Assembly (NCBI RefSeq): GCF_000739815.1
Contig: NZ_BBJJ01000032.1
Coordinates: 1-64,000 of the forward strand
Source: Paraburkholderia mimosarum LMG 23256 = NBRC 106338
GTDB lineage: Bacteria > Pseudomonadota > Gammaproteobacteria > Burkholderiales > Burkholderiaceae
DNA: 64,000 bases
Direction: 5' to 3'
A program made the translations under genes and the position numbers. Below, piece after piece: positions 7,461 to 15,328 of the stretch. The notes beneath the pieces were generated by a model. It had not been told where the DNA came from, searched no databases, and saw nothing but the letters and a program-made list of their open reading frames with translations. Position 1 is the stretch's first letter, and every line of letters starts with the position of its first letter.

Positions 7461-9026
7461 TCAATGCGCCGCCGATGCCGCCGCGCCCGCATCGGCGCCG
7501 CCTGCGCGCTCGGGTCGCGTGATCCAGATGAGCGCGATCAGCACGATGAAGATCATCGAGGAGATCCAGAAGAGGTCGTTCACCCCGAGCTGCGCGGCCT
7601 GCTGCGAAAGCATACGCTCGAACAGCCCATGCGCCTGCGAGGGATCGAGACCCGCGCTCTGGAACTGCTGCATCGACTGATTGAAGACCGGGTTGGTCGG
7701 CGTCGCCACTTCGGTGAGGCGTGCGTGGTGAAACGTCGTGCGGTGATCCCACGCGGTTTCGAAGATCGAGGTGCCGATGCCGCCGCACATGATCCGCACG
7801 AAGTTCGAAAGGCCCGATGCCGCGGGAATGCGATGACCCGGCAGTCCCGAGAGCGTGATCGACACGAGCGGAATGAAGAGGCCCGCCATGCCGATGCCCT
7901 GAATGAGCGTCGGCAGCGTGAGCGCCCAGGTGTCCACGCCCGTGGTGTAGCGCGAGCGCATCCAGAAGCACAGCGCGAACACGAGGAACGCCGTTGTCGC
8001 GATATAGCGCGGATCGGTGCGCGGCAGGATCTTGCCGGTGACCGGCGAGAGCAGGATCGCGAAGAAGCCCACGGGCGCCATCACGAGGCCCGCATCGGTG
8101 GCCGTGTAGCCGATATCGGTCTGCAGCCACAGCGGCAGCAGCACGAGGTTGCCGAAGTAAAGGCCATAGCCCACCGAGAGCGCGACCGTGCCCCCCGTGA
8201 AATTGCGCCGTGCGAACAGCGACAGGTCGACCACGGGGTGATCGGCGGTCAGCTCCCACACCACGAAGAACGCGAACGCGATTACCGCGGTGAGCGCGAG
8301 CACAATGATCGTGGTGGACGAGAACCAGTCCAGATCCTTGCCCTTGTCGAGCATCACTTGCAGCGAACCGACCCAGATGATGAGGAGCGCGAGCCCCACG
8401 CCGTCGATCGGCGCCTTCTTCACGACCGAATCGCGGTTGCGGAAAATCGCCCAAGTGGCGAGCGCCGCGACGATGCCGACCGGAATGTTCACGTAGAAGA
8501 TCCACGGCCACGAGATGTTGTCGGAGATCCAGCCGCCGAGAATCGGGCCGGCCACCGGCGCGATGAGCGTGGTCATCGACCACATCGAGAGCGCCATGGG
8601 CGCCTTCGCCCGCGGATAGCTGGCGAGCAGCAGCGTTTGCGAGAGCGGGATCATCGGACCGGCCACGGCGCCCTGCAGAACGCGCGAAGCGAGGAGGAAG
8701 GGCAGCGTGGGGGCGAGGCCGCACAGCCACGACGAGATCACGAACAGGATGATCGACGCCATGAACAGGCGCACCTGACCGATGCGGTCGGTGAGCCAGC
8801 CGGTCAGCGGCACCGAGATCGCGTTGGCAACCGCGAACGAAGTGATGACCCATGTGCCCTGGTCCGACGACACGCCGAGGTCGCCCGAAATCGACGGGAT
8901 CGACACGTTCGCGATCGAGGTGTCGAGCACGTTCATGAACACCGCGAGCGACACCGCGATGGTGCCGATCACGAGTTGCGCGCCCTGCAGCGGCGCATGG
9001 GCGACGGGTGCTTGTGGTGCTGCCAT
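7461..9026 (-). CDS. emrB: EmrB-like MFS multidrug exporter (DHA2 family)
   Basis: A 521-residue inner-membrane drug:H+ antiporter with the 14-helix pattern of the DHA2 group. Recognisable are NVLDTSIANVSIPSI in helix 1, the motif-A region GWLTDRIGQVRLF after helix 2, and the motif-C-like GAVAGPMIPLSQ segment. An AAAGGA ribosome-binding site precedes ATG 9026. It is the last gene of marR-omp-emrA-emrB, 118 bases after emrA, with a perfect hairpin in the gap. It would work with the emrA-like adaptor and the outer membrane factor to expel hydrophobic compounds across both membranes. Substrates are unknown. Confidence 0.93.
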   Translation of the reverse strand: MAAPQAPVAHAPLQGAQLVIGTIAVSLAVFMNVLDTSIANVSIPSISGDLGVSSDQGTWVITSFAVANAISVPLTGWLTDRIGQVRLFMASIILFVISSWLCGLAPTLPFLLASRVLQGAVAGPMIPLSQTLLLASYPRAKAPMALSMWSMTTLIAPVAGPILGGWISDNISWPWIFYVNIPVGIVAALATWAIFRNRDSVVKKAPIDGVGLALLIIWVGSLQVMLDKGKDLDWFSSTTIIVLALTAVIAFAFFVVWELTADHPVVDLSLFARRNFTGGTVALSVGYGLYFGNLVLLPLWLQTDIGYTATDAGLVMAPVGFFAILLSPVTGKILPRTDPRYIATTAFLVFALCFWMRSRYTTGVDTWALTLPTLIQGIGMAGLFIPLVSITLSGLPGHRIPAASGLSNFVRIMCGGIGTSIFETAWDHRTTFHHARLTEVATPTNPVFNQSMQQFQSAGLDPSQAHGLFERMLSQQAAQLGVNDLFWISSMIFIVLIALIWITRPERAGGADAGAAASAAH

Positions 9027-9067
9027 GGAGTCCTTTCTGGTTGACCGGTTCGAGGCAACGCGAAGCG

Positions 9068-9104
9068 ACGCTGGCGCGGGCTGAGGATCAGCCCGCGCCA
9101 GCGT
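9068..9104. repeat. Perfect 17-bp inverted repeat between emrA and emrB
   Basis: Arms 9068-9084 and 9088-9104 are perfectly complementary with a 3-base loop (GGA). On the minus-strand mRNA no T-run follows, so it is unlikely to be a simple intrinsic terminator. It could stabilise the emrA portion of the message or act as a partial barrier. Confidence 0.85.
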
Positions 9105-9144
9105 TTGCGAGTGCTTTTGTCAGCGCTTCATTCAGCGGCTTCAA

Positions 9145-10407
9145 TTAGCCCTTGGCGCCGGACTTCGCGGCGTGCGCGGACGAAACCTGCGCCTTGCTAC
9201 CCGCGTTGCCGGCGGCATTGCTAACCGCCTTGTGCGCATTCGGGCCGGCGTTTTCAGCGATGATGCGAGCGATCTCCGCATCGGCCTCCGCGCCGTACTT
9301 TGCGAACACGTCGGTCTCGTACACCGTGTTCTGGGCGTTGCCGAGCTGGGTGCCGGAATCGTTGCGGATGCTCACGTCCACCTGCATCGACAGGCCGATG
9401 CGCAGTGGGTGCTTCTGCAGGTCTTCCGGATCGAGCGAGATACGCACCGGCAGACGCTGAACCACCTTGATCCAGTTACCCGTGGCGTTCTGCGCGGGCA
9501 GCAGCGAGAAGGCCGAGCCCGTGCCGGCCGAGAAACCCACCACCTTGCCGTGATAGACCACCGACGAGCCATACACGTCGGCCGTCATCTCGACCGGCTG
9601 GCCGATGCGCATGTGCTTCAGTTGCACTTCCTTGAAGTTGGCGTCGACCCACAGCGAGTTCAGCGGCACCACCGACATGAGCGGATTGCCCGGCGACACG
9701 CGCTGACCCACCTGCACCGAACGCTTCGCCACGTAGCCCGTGACCGGCGCGGGCAGCGTGTTGCGCGCATTCGCGAGATAGGCGTCGCGCACCTTCGCGG
9801 CGGCGGCCTCCACGTTCGGGTGATTGGCGATGGTCGTGTTCGCGGTCAGCGCGCGGTTCGCGGCGAGCTGCTGCTGAGCGGCTTCGAGCGCCGCTTCGGC
9901 GCTGCGCACGGCGTCGCGGGCATGCGAGATTTCTTCCTGCGAGACGGCGCCTGTTTGCGCGACCTGCATGCGGCGGCGCAGGTCGTCCTGCGCGCGAGAG
10001 AGATCGGACTGACGCTGCGCGACCTGCGCTTCGTATTGGCTGTCGTCGGCGAAGAGGCCGCGCACCTGGCGCACCGTCTGCGCGAGCTGTGCTTCCGTTT
10101 GCTCGAGCGTGACGCGCGCATCGGCCGGGTCGAGCAGCACGAGCGGGTCACCGACGTTGACGGTTTGCGTGTCGTCCGCTTTCAGTGCGATCACCGTGCC
10201 GGTGACTTGCGGCGTGATCTGGACGACGTTGCCGTTCACATAGGCGTCGTCCGTGCTCTCGGTGAAGCGCGCGACGAGGAAGTAATAGAGGCCGTAGGCA
10301 ACGGCTGCAATCACGATCACGAGGACAAGCAGCGTCATCATGCGCTTGCGCTTGCCGCTGTTCGCGTTCGGCTGCGGGTTGGCGGCCGGCTGCTGGGGGG
10401 TGCTCAT
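9145..10407 (-). CDS. emrA: EmrA/HlyD-family periplasmic adaptor of the efflux pump
   Basis: A 420-residue membrane-fusion protein. It has a short cytoplasmic N-terminus with KRKRM, one transmembrane helix at about 23-46, then a biotinyl-lipoyl half-motif, a long coiled-coil hairpin rich in Gln and Ala (about 110-220), and the beta-barrel part. The C-terminal tail is Ala/Lys-rich. A GGAGAT ribosome-binding site lies before ATG 10407. It links the EmrB-like pump to the outer membrane factor encoded upstream. Confidence 0.93.
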   Translation of the reverse strand: MSTPQQPAANPQPNANSGKRKRMMTLLVLVIVIAAVAYGLYYFLVARFTESTDDAYVNGNVVQITPQVTGTVIALKADDTQTVNVGDPLVLLDPADARVTLEQTEAQLAQTVRQVRGLFADDSQYEAQVAQRQSDLSRAQDDLRRRMQVAQTGAVSQEEISHARDAVRSAEAALEAAQQQLAANRALTANTTIANHPNVEAAAAKVRDAYLANARNTLPAPVTGYVAKRSVQVGQRVSPGNPLMSVVPLNSLWVDANFKEVQLKHMRIGQPVEMTADVYGSSVVYHGKVVGFSAGTGSAFSLLPAQNATGNWIKVVQRLPVRISLDPEDLQKHPLRIGLSMQVDVSIRNDSGTQLGNAQNTVYETDVFAKYGAEADAEIARIIAENAGPNAHKAVSNAAGNAGSKAQVSSAHAAKSGAKG

Positions 10408-10478
10408 GGAAGGATCTCCGGGTTCTTGCGTGCTGTTCGTTCAGTTGTTTGTGTCCGGCTTGCTGCCAGGCCTCGCGC

Positions 10479-12092
10479 TCAGTTCGTTGCCGGCGCGGCG
10501 CCTGCCGATGCCGTCGCGCTCTGCGCCGGCGTTGCCGCCCGCGTGCCGCGCCAGGGCGCGCCGTTCACGTCGCTCTGGCCGCGAGTGTCGCTGGCCGCTT
10601 CGCTGCCGACCTCCGTCGGCGGCGCGATTTGCGCGTCGTGCGCATCGAAGCCGCCGCCGAGCGACTTGATGAGCGCCATCTGCTGGTCGCGGCGCTGCGC
10701 CTTCAGGTTCGCCACCGTCTGCTCCGCGGCGAGGCGGTTCTGGTCGGCGTTGAGCACCTGGAGCTGCTCGGAGAGCCCTGCCTTGTAGCGGATCACGGCG
10801 AGCTGCCAGGCGCTCGTCGAGGCATCGAGCGCGCGCTGGGCGTCCACGAGCTGCTTGTCCGCCGAGCGAATCGCCGACACGCCGGTGGCCACGTCCTGGA
10901 ACGCGCCGATCAGCGTCTGGTTGTAATTCGCCACATCGAGCTCGAAGTCGGCGTAGCGCCCCTTGAGTTGCGCGCGCAGTGCGCCCGCGTCGAAGAGCGG
11001 CAGATGCACGGCCGGCCCGAAGTTCGCCTGGCGGCTCGTGAAGTTCAGGAATTTGCCCCAGCCGAACGCATCGAAGCCGAAGCCCGCCGCGAGGTTCACG
11101 TCGGGATAGAACTCGGCTTTCGCTTCCTTCACGTCGTGCATCGCGGCTTCCACCTGCCAGCGCGCCGCGACGATGTCGGGTCGGCGCGCGAGCAGGTCGG
11201 CGGGCAGGTTGTCGGGCAGGGCGACGTTCGCCGCCGGGTTGAGCACGGGCTTCGCGATCTGCAGCCCGCGATCGGGGCCCTTGCCGAGCAGCGCGCCCAA
11301 CTGGTAGCGCACGGATTCGATCTGGCCGTCGATCTGCGAGAGGTTCGCCTGGCTCGACGCGATGTTGCCGTTCGCGGTCTGTTTCTCGACGTTGGTGTCG
11401 AGGCCCGCGACCACGCGGCCGTTCGTGATCGTGCCGATGGTCTTGCGGTTGTCGATCTCGTGCACGGCGATGTCGCGCAGCTCGTAGAGCTGGGCGAGCT
11501 GGTTATACGTGCGGGCTACCGATGAGGCGAGCGTGATGCGCGCCTGTTGCATGTCGGCTTCGGCCGCACGCTGGGAGGAGACGGCCTGCGCGAGGCGCTG
11601 GCGGTTCTTGCCCCAGAGGTCCAGATCCCACGAGGCGCTCGCGAGCACGTTGTTCTCGCTGTACCAGGTGCCGCCGTACGGCGGCGGGAACAGGGCGTTG
11701 GCCGAATACAGCTGGCGCGTCCAGGAGTAGCTGAGGTTAGCCTTCGGGAAAAGCGCCGAGCGGGAGGTTTCGATGTACGACGAAGCCTTCGCAAGGCGCG
11801 CCTGCGCCTGCGCGATGGTCGGGTTGCCATCGAGGGCCTCGTCGATCAGCCGCGGCAACTGCGGGTCGCCGAACTGGTTCGCCCAATCGAGCGTGGGCCA
11901 CTGGCCGCCCTGTGCCGGAATGCTTTGGGAGGTTTCGAACTGCTGCGGCGCGTCGATGGTCTTGTCGCTCTTGATGCCGATGTAGTTCGCGCAACCCGAA
12001 AGGGCGAGCGCCGCCACCGCGGCGGCGACCGCCGCCCGGCAGGACAGTGCCCGCACGGCCGGGCCCGGCGCAAACTCGGTTTGGGATTTCAT
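10479..12092 (-). CDS. NodT/OprM-type outer membrane efflux lipoprotein
   Basis: A 537-residue outer membrane factor. A signal peptide ends in the lipobox LSGC at about residues 31-34, so the protein should be lipidated. The body has the duplicated outer-membrane-efflux domain with long Ala/Gln-rich helices (for example ERPRDQNR-like heptads around the periplasmic barrel) and the RRPDIVAARWQVEAA signature of the NodT family. It lies between marR and emrA in one minus-strand operon, completing a trans-envelope pump. Confidence 0.93.
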   Translation of the reverse strand: MKSQTEFAPGPAVRALSCRAAVAAAVAALALSGCANYIGIKSDKTIDAPQQFETSQSIPAQGGQWPTLDWANQFGDPQLPRLIDEALDGNPTIAQAQARLAKASSYIETSRSALFPKANLSYSWTRQLYSANALFPPPYGGTWYSENNVLASASWDLDLWGKNRQRLAQAVSSQRAAEADMQQARITLASSVARTYNQLAQLYELRDIAVHEIDNRKTIGTITNGRVVAGLDTNVEKQTANGNIASSQANLSQIDGQIESVRYQLGALLGKGPDRGLQIAKPVLNPAANVALPDNLPADLLARRPDIVAARWQVEAAMHDVKEAKAEFYPDVNLAAGFGFDAFGWGKFLNFTSRQANFGPAVHLPLFDAGALRAQLKGRYADFELDVANYNQTLIGAFQDVATGVSAIRSADKQLVDAQRALDASTSAWQLAVIRYKAGLSEQLQVLNADQNRLAAEQTVANLKAQRRDQQMALIKSLGGGFDAHDAQIAPPTEVGSEAASDTRGQSDVNGAPWRGTRAATPAQSATASAGAAPATN

Positions 12093-12180
12093 TGCTCGTC
12101 TCGATGCGTGAGGGGTGTAGTGATACTGGACGATGCAGCTATTTTCTCTTGCGGCGAGTTCAAATTTGCTTGCCTTGTCA

Positions 12181-12684
12181 TCAATTCGCCGGCGGGTTCG
12201 GGTTCGAGCTCTGGCCAGCTTCGCAGCTATTCGCGAGGATCCGCCGCAACATGCTTTTCAGAAAGCCGACTTCCTCCGGCGTGAAGCCGGCGGAGAGATG
12301 CTGCGTCACGCTGCGGAAGATCGCCGGCATGCGCGCGGCGATCGCGAGGCCCTCCGGCGTGAGCGCGAGGTGCACCGCGCGGCGGTCCTCGGAGCTGCGC
12401 ACGCGCTGCAGGAGCCCGCGCTTCTCGAGCCGGTCGACAAGCCGCGTGACCGCGCTCGCGTCGATGCCGTACTCGCGTGCCAGCTCGGCTGCGAGCGTAC
12501 ATTTGCCGGTCGCCACCATGAAGAGAATGCTGGCCTGCTGACTCGTCACGCCGAGTTCAGCAACGGCGCGCTGGGTGACCATGTTCGACATGGTCGATTT
12601 CACCCGCGAGATCAGGTAGCCGACGCTCTCTCCGAGGTCGTAGTCGCGGACTTCGGGCGGGGGCGGGGGAGTCGAAACTGTCAT
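12181..12684 (-). CDS. MarR-family regulator of the efflux operon
   Basis: A 167-residue winged-helix repressor. The wHTH runs from about residue 48 to 110, with the wing signature SSEDRRAVHLALTPEG. The C-terminal tail is Pro/Asn-rich. It is first in the operon, 88 bases upstream of the outer membrane factor gene, the usual place for an EmrR-like autorepressor that is released by phenolic or hydrophobic ligands. A good promoter lies just upstream (12721-12749). Confidence 0.92.
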   Translation of the reverse strand: MTVSTPPPPPEVRDYDLGESVGYLISRVKSTMSNMVTQRAVAELGVTSQQASILFMVATGKCTLAAELAREYGIDASAVTRLVDRLEKRGLLQRVRSSEDRRAVHLALTPEGLAIAARMPAIFRSVTQHLSAGFTPEEVGFLKSMLRRILANSCEAGQSSNPNPPAN

Positions 12685-12720
12685 GATTCTGCTGCGACTG
12701 CAATGGTTGACCAGGCAGGA

Positions 12721-12749
12721 ATTATAGGGGCGGTTAGTTGACGCGGCAA
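12721..12749 (-). promoter_or_regulatory. Promoter of the marR-efflux operon with flanking TTGAC repeats
   Basis: On the minus strand, -35 TTGCCG (12749-12744) and -10 TATAAT (12726-12721) are spaced by 17 bases. On the plus strand, GTTGAC occurs at about 12706 and again at about 12736, flanking the -10 box, a spacing that could place a MarR dimer over the promoter. The operator role is inference. Confidence 0.65.
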
Positions 12750-12975
12750 GGTTTATTCTGCCTTTGCCGAGAAACCTTTGCAGCGTAGGGGCTTAATCCG
12801 CCCCGCGGGACGTGAGAAAATTCGCAGAGAACCGCGCGCCGGTTAGGATATTTCTCGAGTTGCGCCGGTCTGCCCATCCTGGCGGAATCGCATTGCCCAC
12901 GTTGCGCCGCAGCCACGCCGGCACCAGCCGATCCAGGGTGCTCCCTTATTTGCGCAGGATCATTTCATCCGCGCA

Positions 12976-12984
12976 TGCTATAAT
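12976..12984 (+). promoter_or_regulatory. Extended -10 promoter upstream of typA
   Basis: TGCTATAAT gives a TGn extension plus a perfect TATAAT (12979-12984). No good -35 is present at 17 bases, which is common for extended -10 promoters. It would produce a leader of about 170 bases before typA. Confidence 0.6.
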
Positions 12985-13163
12985 TTCAGGTTCCCAAAAG
13001 TGCGCCATTGCAGCGCTGCTGAACCGAGCCGCCAGCACTAGGCAAAACCAGGCAAATGTAAAGTTGCCTGTAATGTGCCGGTGGGCTCGAGGCGGTGGCC
13101 GCGCGCCCGAGCCGGGCCTGCCAGCAGGGCATGCGCGGCGCACTCAACTGTACCCAGGTTCCT

Positions 13164-14990
13164 ATGTCCCGCGCTCTTCGCAACATCGCCATCATTGCCC
13201 ACGTCGACCACGGCAAGACCACGCTCGTCGACCAACTGCTGCGCCAGTCCGGCACCTTCCGCGACAACCAGCAGATCGCCGAACGCGTCATGGATTCGAA
13301 CGACATCGAAAAAGAGCGCGGCATCACGATTCTCGCGAAGAATTGCGCGGTCGAGTACGAAGGCACCCACATCAACATCGTCGACACCCCGGGCCACGCC
13401 GACTTCGGCGGCGAAGTGGAGCGCGTGCTCTCGATGGTCGACTCGGTGCTGCTGCTCGTCGACGCCGTGGAAGGCCCGATGCCGCAAACGCGCTTCGTCA
13501 CGAAGAAGGCGCTCGCGCTCGGCCTGAAGCCGATCGTCGTCGTCAACAAGATCGACCGCCCGGGTGCCCGCATCGACTGGGTGATCAACCAGACGTTCGA
13601 TCTGTTCGACAAGCTCGGCGCGACCGAAGAGCAGCTCGACTTCCCGGTGGTGTACGCCTCGGGCCTGAACGGCTACGCCTCGCTCTCCCCGGATGCGCGC
13701 GAAGGCGATATGCGCCCGCTGTTCGAAGCGATCCTCGAGCACGTGCCCGTGCGCGACGCCGATCCGGAAGGCCCGCTGCAGCTCCAGATCACGTCACTCG
13801 ACTATTCGACCTACGTCGGCCGCATCGGCGTGGGCCGGATCAAGCGCGGCCGCATCAAGCCCGGTCAACCCGTGGCGCTGCGCTTCGGCCCGGATGGCGA
13901 GGTGATGAACCGCAAGATCAACCAGGTGCTGTCGTTCAGCGGCTTAGAGCGCGTGCAGGTCGAATCGGCCGAAGCGGGCGACATCGTGCTGATCAACGGC
14001 ATCGAAGACATCGGCATCGGCGCGACGATCTGCGCGATCGACAACCCCGAAGCCCTGCCGATGATCACGGTCGACGAGCCGACGCTCACGATGAACTTCC
14101 TCGTGAACTCGTCGCCGCTCGCGGGCAAGGAAGGCAAGTTCGTGACGAGCCGCCAGATCCGCGACCGTCTCACGAAGGAGCTGAACCACAACGTCGCGCT
14201 GCGCGTGAAGGACACCGGCGATGAAACCACGTTCGAAGTGTCGGGCCGTGGCGAACTGCACCTCACGATCCTGATCGAAAACATGCGCCGCGAAGGTTAC
14301 GAGCTGGCCGTGTCGCGTCCGCGCGTGGTGCTGCACGAAGTCGACGGCGTGAAGCAGGAGCCGTACGAATTGCTGACCGTGGACGTCGAAGACAGCCACC
14401 AGGGCGGCGTGATGGAAGAACTCGGCCGCCGCAAGGGCGAAATGCTCGACATGGCGTCGGACAGCCGTGGCCGCACGCGTCTGGAGTACCGTATTCCGGC
14501 ACGTGGCCTGATCGGCTTCCAGGGCGAGTTCATGACGCTCACGCGCGGCACGGGCCTGATGAGCCACGTGTTCGATGCATACGGCCCGATCAAGGAAGGG
14601 ACGCTCGGCGAACGCCGCAACGGCGTGCTGATCTCGCAGGACGACGGCGCCGCCGTTGCCTACGCGCTGTGGAAGCTGCAGGATCGCGGCCGCATGTTCG
14701 TGAAGCCGGGCGACGCGCTGTACGAAGGCATGATCATCGGCATTCACAGCCGTGACAACGACCTCGTCGTGAACCCGATCAAGGGCAAGCAGCTCACGAA
14801 CGTGCGCGCCTCGGGCACCGACGAAGCCGTGCGCCTCGTGCCGCCGATCCAGATGTCGCTCGAATACGCGGTGGAATTCATCGACGACGACGAACTCGTG
14901 GAAGTCACGCCGCAGTCGATCCGCCTGCGCAAGCGCCATCTCAAAGAGCACGAGCGTCGCCGCGCGAGCCGCGAAGCCGCTGCCGAGTAA
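13164..14990 (+). CDS. typA: Translational GTPase TypA/BipA
   Basis: A 608-residue EF-G-like ribosome-associated GTPase with roles in 50S assembly, cold growth and stress. The start at ATG 13164 (MSRALRNIAIIAHVDHGKTT) gives the usual length. The P-loop is at residues 12-20, followed by RGITIL in switch I, DTPGHADFGGEVER, and NKIDRPGAR. Domains II, III and V and the C-terminal basic tail follow. The gene is monocistronic, with its own promoter and a terminator at 15041-15068. Confidence 0.97.
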   Translation: MSRALRNIAIIAHVDHGKTTLVDQLLRQSGTFRDNQQIAERVMDSNDIEKERGITILAKNCAVEYEGTHINIVDTPGHADFGGEVERVLSMVDSVLLLVDAVEGPMPQTRFVTKKALALGLKPIVVVNKIDRPGARIDWVINQTFDLFDKLGATEEQLDFPVVYASGLNGYASLSPDAREGDMRPLFEAILEHVPVRDADPEGPLQLQITSLDYSTYVGRIGVGRIKRGRIKPGQPVALRFGPDGEVMNRKINQVLSFSGLERVQVESAEAGDIVLINGIEDIGIGATICAIDNPEALPMITVDEPTLTMNFLVNSSPLAGKEGKFVTSRQIRDRLTKELNHNVALRVKDTGDETTFEVSGRGELHLTILIENMRREGYELAVSRPRVVLHEVDGVKQEPYELLTVDVEDSHQGGVMEELGRRKGEMLDMASDSRGRTRLEYRIPARGLIGFQGEFMTLTRGTGLMSHVFDAYGPIKEGTLGERRNGVLISQDDGAAVAYALWKLQDRGRMFVKPGDALYEGMIIGIHSRDNDLVVNPIKGKQLTNVRASGTDEAVRLVPPIQMSLEYAVEFIDDDELVEVTPQSIRLRKRHLKEHERRRASREAAAE

Positions 14991-15328
14991 TTTGCAGTCA
15001 CCGCTTTTTTCCGCACTGCAATGCAAACAGAAACACAGAAGAGCCGCCGCTTTACGGGCGGCTTTTTTGCGTCTGGCGGAGATTGTGTTGCGCTGCAGGA
15101 AAGGAGTATTGCGAACGGCGCAAAAGCCCGTATGCAAAGGCTTCCCGCGCGTTGTTCGGTCGCATTGCATCATGTGGAAAGATGCGCTTATGCGCTATAC
15201 TTCCGCCGATGCATGATTTAGGTCCTTCCAAGCAGACTTGATTCGCAATCCGCTAAACGGTCAGGCCGTGGCGCGGAAGGTTGAGTAACCCGCTATTTCT
15301 CGAGAAACTCGAAGAAAGGTGAGCGTAA
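14991..15328. other. Intergenic region between typA and odhA
   Basis: 338 bases without a gene. It holds the typA terminator (15041-15068), then a candidate -10 box TATACT at 15196-15201 with only a weak -35 (TGTGGA, 15173-15178). A GAAAGGTGAG ribosome-binding site precedes the odhA start. No riboswitch is apparent. Confidence 0.55.
15041..15068 (+). terminator. Intrinsic terminator after typA
   Basis: Stem AGCCGCC (15042-15048) / GGCGGCT (15057-15063) followed by a run of six T residues. Confidence 0.85.

Larger units (their letters stand above)
12685..13163. other. Divergent intergenic region between the efflux operon and typA
   Basis: A 479-base stretch with no supported gene. It holds the minus-strand marR promoter and the extended -10 promoter of typA at 12976-12984. 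The remaining roughly 180-base transcribed leader of typA is GC-rich, and I see no clear riboswitch or terminator in it. Confidence 0.6.
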
